Shown here one piece after another: positions 57,811 through 61,745 of a DNA stretch of 61,745 bases (position 1 is its first letter; every line of letters starts with the position of its first letter). The stretch spans positions 1-61,745 of the forward strand of contig NZ_CP096278.1 of NCBI RefSeq assembly GCF_024662235.1, given 5' to 3'. The position numbers and the translations under genes were made by a program. Under the pieces are notes generated by a model that did not search any database, had not been told where the DNA came from, and saw only the letters and a program-made list of their open reading frames with translations. Source of the stretch: Pimelobacter simplex (lineage in GTDB: Bacteria; Actinomycetota; Actinomycetes; Propionibacteriales; Nocardioidaceae).

Positions 57811-58596
57811 CTACCTCACCCGGCTGCGCAGTACGCCTCGCCCCTTCGTCGGTCCGGCCTGGCTCCTTGCCTCGGCGCCCACGGCACCGCTGGCGAGTTG
57901 CGCAGCAAGTCCGCTGCCAGCGGCATGACCGGATGCCTCACGTGCCACGCGCGCGGCGTCGGACAGCCCGACGGCAGTCGCGGGAGCGCCGAGCGGCGTC
58001 CGATCGACGCGGGTAGCAGCTCCGACCTCGATGTGGTCCGGGCGCAGCCACGCCACCGATTCGACGTCCCAGCCGTACATCTGGGCCCGAACCGCCGCGT
58101 TCGGCGCGGCCCAGTCTTCGCTGTACCAGCCGTTCGGGAGAACCGAGCGATCCACCCACACAGCGTCGATCCCATCGGCTGCCATGGCCTCGAACGCGAT
58201 TCGCCCGTGCGGTCCTGGCCAGCGTTCGGCCGCCTCCGCCAGGGCGGCGACGGTGTCGAGATGGACGACGCGCGCTGCGGCCGGGTCCGCTCTCACGCTC
58301 CACATCCGCTCCGGCCGTCCCACCGCCTGCAGACGCTCCCGGCCCGACATGCGATCGCGCCGCCGCTCGTCGTACTTGCCCCCGTAGTACAGCTCTGACC
58401 AGCCCGTCCGCACCCCCTCGGAGCTGCGTGAGGTCGCCGGGCCGGTCCACAGCGCACCGCTCGGCTTACCGCCAAGCTGGTGTGGCCCCGCAACCTCCGA
58501 GTCGCGCGCGGCGATCCAGGACGTCGAGCAGCGCCGTCCGAGGTGGAACTGTTCAGGCACGTCCGCGCCCGACACGATCCGTAGCTTCGCTTCCAT
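57811..58596 (-). CDS. Unknown 261-aa protein with the shared export-type tail
   Basis: A 261-residue soluble protein of unknown family. Features are LGRRCSTSWIAARDS near 19-33, GALWTGPATS near 47-56, then AFEAMAADGIDAVWVDRSV and YGWDVESVAWLRP. This pattern recalls uncharacterised phage and mobile-element proteins with a possible ADP-ribosyltransferase-like layout, but no catalytic triad is proven. The C terminus has LSDAARVAREASGHA (211-225) and a basic end (TKGRGVLRSRVR), matching the relaxase tail. It follows the primase by 19 bases. A protein sent to the recipient is an attractive hypothesis. Confidence 0.68.
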   Translation of the reverse strand: MEAKLRIVSGADVPEQFHLGRRCSTSWIAARDSEVAGPHQLGGKPSGALWTGPATSRSSEGVRTGWSELYYGGKYDERRRDRMSGRERLQAVGRPERMWSVRADPAAARVVHLDTVAALAEAAERWPGPHGRIAFEAMAADGIDAVWVDRSVLPNGWYSEDWAAPNAAVRAQMYGWDVESVAWLRPDHIEVGAATRVDRTPLGAPATAVGLSDAARVAREASGHAAGSGLAAQLASGAVGAEARSQAGPTKGRGVLRSRVR

Positions 58597-58615
58597 GACC
58601 GGCTGCCCCCTCTCC

Positions 58616-61255
58616 CTAGGAACGTCGGAGTGTTCGGCCGGCGGACCTGGTGTTGCCTGGACCTCGCTGGACCTTGGCCGCGGCCCCCTTACGGGACTGC
58701 GGCGCGGCCTGCAGCTGGTCCTGGGTCGAGCGGGAGAAGCCGTGCGACGACCCGTCGCGCGCGGTCTCGGCGTTGCTGCTCATCGCATCGCGCATTGCCT
58801 CGTCGCGGCGGTCGTACGCGGCCGCCTGCTCCGCCCGCGCGTCGTCGGTGAAGCCCTCTGCGGCGTCGAGGTACTCCTCACTGGCAGCAGCGTCCGCCTC
58901 CAGGTCATCGGCGCGCTCGTCGACGACGCTCCGGCCTGCTGACGACAAGCCGTCGCCATGCGCCGGCACAGATCCGTCGCGGTCGGCCGCCGGCGATCCG
59001 TCGCCAAGGCGCCGATCGTCCGGGTCCACGGCAAGACCCGCCAGGGCGGCCTGGGCGGCGTCTCGATCACCTCGAGCGGCGGCCTCCCTGGCCTCTGCCG
59101 TGCTCCGTACGCTCGAGGTCGCGTCAACCTCGGCGACCCGGAGCGCAAGAAGATCGCGCTCGATCGGGTCGCGCAGGTGGGGCTCCAGCTCGGTCATGAG
59201 GACCCCGAATCCGGTGCGGGTGGCCTCGGGCGAGGCCAGGTAGCGGTCGACCACGGTCTCCGCGGCCGAGCGCGCGTGCTCGAGGTCGGCGAGCTCGCTC
59301 CTGAACAGCTCCGGGGCGGTCTGCCATGCGGCTGCCGGGTCGCTGCCCGGGACCTGGAGCTGGCGGACGTCGAGGCCACGCTCGCTGAGCCGGTAGAAGT
59401 CCTCCTCGGTGGCCTTCTGCCCGCCGGCGTCGTTGTCGTTGGCCACCCAAACGCGGTTCTCGTTGCGACCCGCGCGCTCGGCGATCGCTGCCGCCTGCGT
59501 CCCGGTCATCGCGGTGCCCATGGTCGAGACGCCGGCAGCGCGGCCCTCCGAGGCAAGGCTGGTCGCCAATGCGTCGAAGGGGCCCTCGACCCGCACAAGT
59601 TTCGCGTCGGGGCCGGCCTCGTAGAGACCGAAGACGTAGTCGCCCTTGCGGAACGCCGGCGTCTCGCTGGTGTTCTTGACCTTCGGCGCCCGCGGGTCGC
59701 CCGACAGGTCGCGGCCGAGGAACCCGACAATCTCGCCGCTCTCGTGGTCGCGGATACCCATCATCACGCGATCGCGGAAGGTGTCCCGCACGCCGTAAAT
59801 GCCCGGCTCCGCGAGGCCGGCGGCGAGCATCTCGTCATCGCTCGCGCCCTGCGATCGCAGATGGTTGCAGAGGTTCATCCAGCCCCCGGGTGCGTAGCCG
59901 AGTGCCCACGGGCCGGAGTCGACATCGCTACCGAGGCGGTCGACCAGGTAGCGGTGCCCCTGCGTCCCGGGCCGCAGCTTGCCGGCGTAGAAGTCCGCGG
60001 CCATGTGGTTCAGCTCGATCACGCGCTCCCGCGCGATCGCCGGCACCGACCCCGACGCCGTCCGTCCGGACCTCGCCGCCGTGCTCGGCGCGCTGGCCGC
60101 GCCGGCTGTCGGGGGCACGGCGGCGACCAGCGGCGCTGTGGCCGCCGTCGGCGTGCTCACACGCGCCGCCTCCGCCGTCCGCCGTTCACGGTCCTCGGCC
60201 GCTCTGCGGGCCTCGGCGTTCACCGCGGCCCGCTCTGCGAGCGTCCCGATGAGAGCGCCCTCAGGGCTCAGACCGCGCCGCTCGCGCATCATCGTCGCCA
60301 ATCGCTCGGCGGATCGCTGGGCGCCGACGTCGCCGACGAGCGCAGCGGCCGAGGCATCACGCCAGGCCGTCGCGACCTCTTCCGGGGACGCGGCGTCGAA
60401 CCGCGACGGCGTGAGGAAGGCGTGCCACGACTGCTCGACCACGACCTCATCGGGCAGCCCGATGTGGTCATCGAGGCTGCCCATCCCGGCCTCGTGCATC
60501 GCCGCCTCGTGGTCGCCCGCTTCGAGGGAGGTCCGCGCCTCGCTTCCCTCGACCCACAGACGCTCAAGTGCGTTCTCGCGGCCTTCGCTGTCGAGGATGC
60601 CCGCATCGTCGAGCCACTTGACCTCTTCGAACTCGTCGCCCCGGTCGACGTGGCGCGACCACTGCTCCCACTGCGAGACCTCGGGCAAGGCCCCGGCCTC
60701 GGCGAAGTACTGCCAGTCGGTGTGGAAGTCCTCCTCGATCTGACCGTTCGGCGGCCGGTCCTGCTCCAGCCTCTGCACCTCGGCCGGCACGGCGTACCAC
60801 GAGGGCGCGTGCTTCTGGGCCAGGTCGTACGCCTGGTTCATCGTCAGCATGGGCCGCGCCGACGAGTCGTCCTTCGGCAGTGCTGACCGGTCCGCGAAGT
60901 TGATCAGGACCGACGGGTGCTGCCCGTGGGCAGCCTGGATCCGCTGCGCCATCTCCTGCTCGGCGGCCCGCGCCGTCGGGTCCATCCCCGACCATGACGC
61001 CGCCGCGGCCCATCTCCGTGAGGCCGCCGCCGGATCGAGCTTCTCCAGGGCGCCCTCGCGCAACCACGGCAGGTACTGCCGGCGAGCAGCGTCACGCTGC
61101 GCGAGCCAGTCCTCGCGGACCCGCGCAGCGCTCTCCCGCACACCGTCCTGGCTGCGGCGCGCGTAGCGCTCCATGACTTGCGCCAGCCCGGTCGCGACGG
61201 CCCGGAGCGCCCGGTCCATCTCGTGGCCGACCTCGAACTCTTCATGAGTGCTCAT
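58616..61255 (-). CDS. TOPRIM (DnaG-like) conjugal primase
   Basis: A 879-residue protein from ATG 61255 with GAGGAG upstream. The N-terminal about 400 residues are helical and charged. Then come a DnaG-type core start (YLVDRLGSDVDSGPWALGYAP; RDRVMMGIRDHESGEIVGFLGR) and a TOPRIM domain with VEGPFDA (about 556-562) and ANDNDAGG (about 605-612). There is no zinc-binding domain. Such primases start second-strand synthesis in the recipient, and some (RP4 TraC, ColIb Sog) are transported there. The C terminus carries ARDGSSHG (832-839), then VQRGPGNTRSAGRTLRRS, like the relaxase tail. The start overlaps the DUF4913 stop (ATGA). Confidence 0.88.
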   Translation of the reverse strand: MSTHEEFEVGHEMDRALRAVATGLAQVMERYARRSQDGVRESAARVREDWLAQRDAARRQYLPWLREGALEKLDPAAASRRWAAAASWSGMDPTARAAEQEMAQRIQAAHGQHPSVLINFADRSALPKDDSSARPMLTMNQAYDLAQKHAPSWYAVPAEVQRLEQDRPPNGQIEEDFHTDWQYFAEAGALPEVSQWEQWSRHVDRGDEFEEVKWLDDAGILDSEGRENALERLWVEGSEARTSLEAGDHEAAMHEAGMGSLDDHIGLPDEVVVEQSWHAFLTPSRFDAASPEEVATAWRDASAAALVGDVGAQRSAERLATMMRERRGLSPEGALIGTLAERAAVNAEARRAAEDRERRTAEAARVSTPTAATAPLVAAVPPTAGAASAPSTAARSGRTASGSVPAIARERVIELNHMAADFYAGKLRPGTQGHRYLVDRLGSDVDSGPWALGYAPGGWMNLCNHLRSQGASDDEMLAAGLAEPGIYGVRDTFRDRVMMGIRDHESGEIVGFLGRDLSGDPRAPKVKNTSETPAFRKGDYVFGLYEAGPDAKLVRVEGPFDALATSLASEGRAAGVSTMGTAMTGTQAAAIAERAGRNENRVWVANDNDAGGQKATEEDFYRLSERGLDVRQLQVPGSDPAAAWQTAPELFRSELADLEHARSAAETVVDRYLASPEATRTGFGVLMTELEPHLRDPIERDLLALRVAEVDATSSVRSTAEAREAAARGDRDAAQAALAGLAVDPDDRRLGDGSPAADRDGSVPAHGDGLSSAGRSVVDERADDLEADAAASEEYLDAAEGFTDDARAEQAAAYDRRDEAMRDAMSSNAETARDGSSHGFSRSTQDQLQAAPQSRKGAAAKVQRGPGNTRSAGRTLRRS

Positions 61256-61745
61256 CGAGCAGCTCCTCTCGTGTGGTGTCGGGTGGTGGTGCCGGCGTGG
61301 GTCTCTGCCCGGCGCGCTGCGGCCGCGTCCATCGCGATCCCGCCGCCGCCGGGCTGGTCGACGGCGGGCTGGTCGACGGCGGGCGATGCCGCGCTCGACG
61401 ACGGGCCGCTGGTCGACGAGTGCTGTACCTGCGCGGCCTCGATGACGGCGAACATGCCCGCGGGTGCCGGCACCGAGCTCCACGGCTTCTGGGGCTCGTG
61501 GTGCTCCTTCTTGTAGTCGCAGTTGTAGAAGACGCCCTCGGGATCGGTCAGCGTGCGCATGTGGACGTCGAAGTGGTCGCGCAACCAGGTCGAGAACGAC
61601 GGCGCAGGCTGAAGCCGCATCACCTCGAACGCCTCCCACAGCGCCTCCAGGCGCGTGATCGCTTCGGCGTGCTCCCACCACTTCTCGCACCAGCGCACCC
61701 GCGTCACGGCGTACCGGTGAACCAGGTTCGGTAGCACGAACTTCG
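61252..61745 (-). CDS. DUF4913 protein, C-terminal part (enters from the circle junction)
   Basis: The frame is open to the right edge and joins, in frame, the ORF at 1-499. It carries the body of the DUF4913 domain: VRWCEKWWEHAEAITRLEAL, then RLQPAPSFSTWLRDHFDVHM, DPEGVFYNCDYKKEHH. After that is a Ser/Pro/Gln-rich end with DQPAVDQP repeats and AAARRAETHAG...RHHTRGAAR. A GTG at 61737 is inside the domain and is not a true start. The stop overlaps the primase start (ATGA). The function of DUF4913 is unknown; the Trp/Cys/His pattern could bind metal or nucleic acid. Confidence 0.85.
   Translation of the reverse strand, partial: KFVLPNLVHRYAVTRVRWCEKWWEHAEAITRLEALWEAFEVMRLQPAPSFSTWLRDHFDVHMRTLTDPEGVFYNCDYKKEHHEPQKPWSSVPAPAGMFAVIEAAQVQHSSTSGPSSSAASPAVDQPAVDQPGGGGIAMDAAAARRAETHAGTTTRHHTRGAAR

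Noticed and set aside
1..61745. CRISPR arrays, tRNA or rRNA genes
   Set aside because: No array of spaced direct repeats, no cloverleaf-like segment and no rRNA sequence was recognised; the 9-bp arrays are too short and lack spacers.

Overview
The window reads as a complete circular conjugative plasmid from a high-GC actinobacterium. Codon third positions are strongly G/C, starts are often GTG, and many genes overlap by ATGA or TGATG. The gene set (SCO6880-type transfer protein, DUF6668, DUF4913, class-F-like sortase, XRE/TPR regulator) is typical of actinobacterial mobile elements, and the Propionibacteriales (Nocardioides-like) are a reasonable guess. Circularity is seen directly: the minus-strand ORF leaving the left edge joins in frame, across the ends, to the one entering at the right edge, and together they make one 330-residue DUF4913 protein.

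Layout. (1) A very long minus-strand transfer region runs from about 22.2 kb down to position 1 and on through the junction to about 54.8 kb. From its upstream end it encodes a CAP-domain secreted protein, a repeat-rich surface protein, a sortase, a second surface protein, membrane-anchored exported proteins, a three-domain VirB1-like protein, a DUF6668 protein, a pilin-like peptide, VirB6-, SCO6880- and VirB4-like parts, the VirD4 coupling protein, DUF4913, a TOPRIM primase, a protein of unknown function, a TPR regulator and a GIY-YIG protein. (2) 22.6-29.8 kb holds a small winged-helix regulator, a LexA-box-associated small gene, a giant DarB-like methylase-helicase with an unresolved N terminus that overlaps a TnpV-like ORF, and a small RHH-like gene. 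(3) 30.0-32.5 kb is the replication module: an AEP-primase-type Rep flanked and penetrated by repeats. (4) 32.5-44.6 kb is an accessory region of small plus-strand genes, with a BrnT-like toxin-antitoxin pair, a C5 DNA methyltransferase, ssb and parA plus partner. Many are driven by copies of one promoter/5' UTR cassette and closed by perfect hairpin terminators. (5) 44.6-48.3 kb is the mobilisation module: hairpin-rich oriT candidate, MobC-like protein, HUH relaxase and adenine methyltransferase. (6) 48.3-54.7 kb holds an unknown operon, a GntR regulator and insertion sequences.

Four insertion sequences are present. Three are IS256-family elements with exact 8-bp target duplications; two of these sit side by side and together interrupt one gene that can be rebuilt precisely. 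The fourth is an IS3-family element.

Two observations stand out. First, the relaxase, the giant DarB-like protein, the primase and an unknown 261-residue protein share a bipartite C-terminal tail (an A-R-E-A-S-G-H-A-like motif, then an Arg/Pro/Gly-rich end). These are just the proteins one would expect a conjugation channel to deliver to a recipient, so the tail may be an export signal. Second, a 9-bp-spaced direct repeat (TTTAGCGnnnnTAGCG) recurs at accessory promoters, at a T4SS promoter, inside and after rep, and behind the giant gene, suggesting one plasmid-wide DNA-binding regulator or iteron system.
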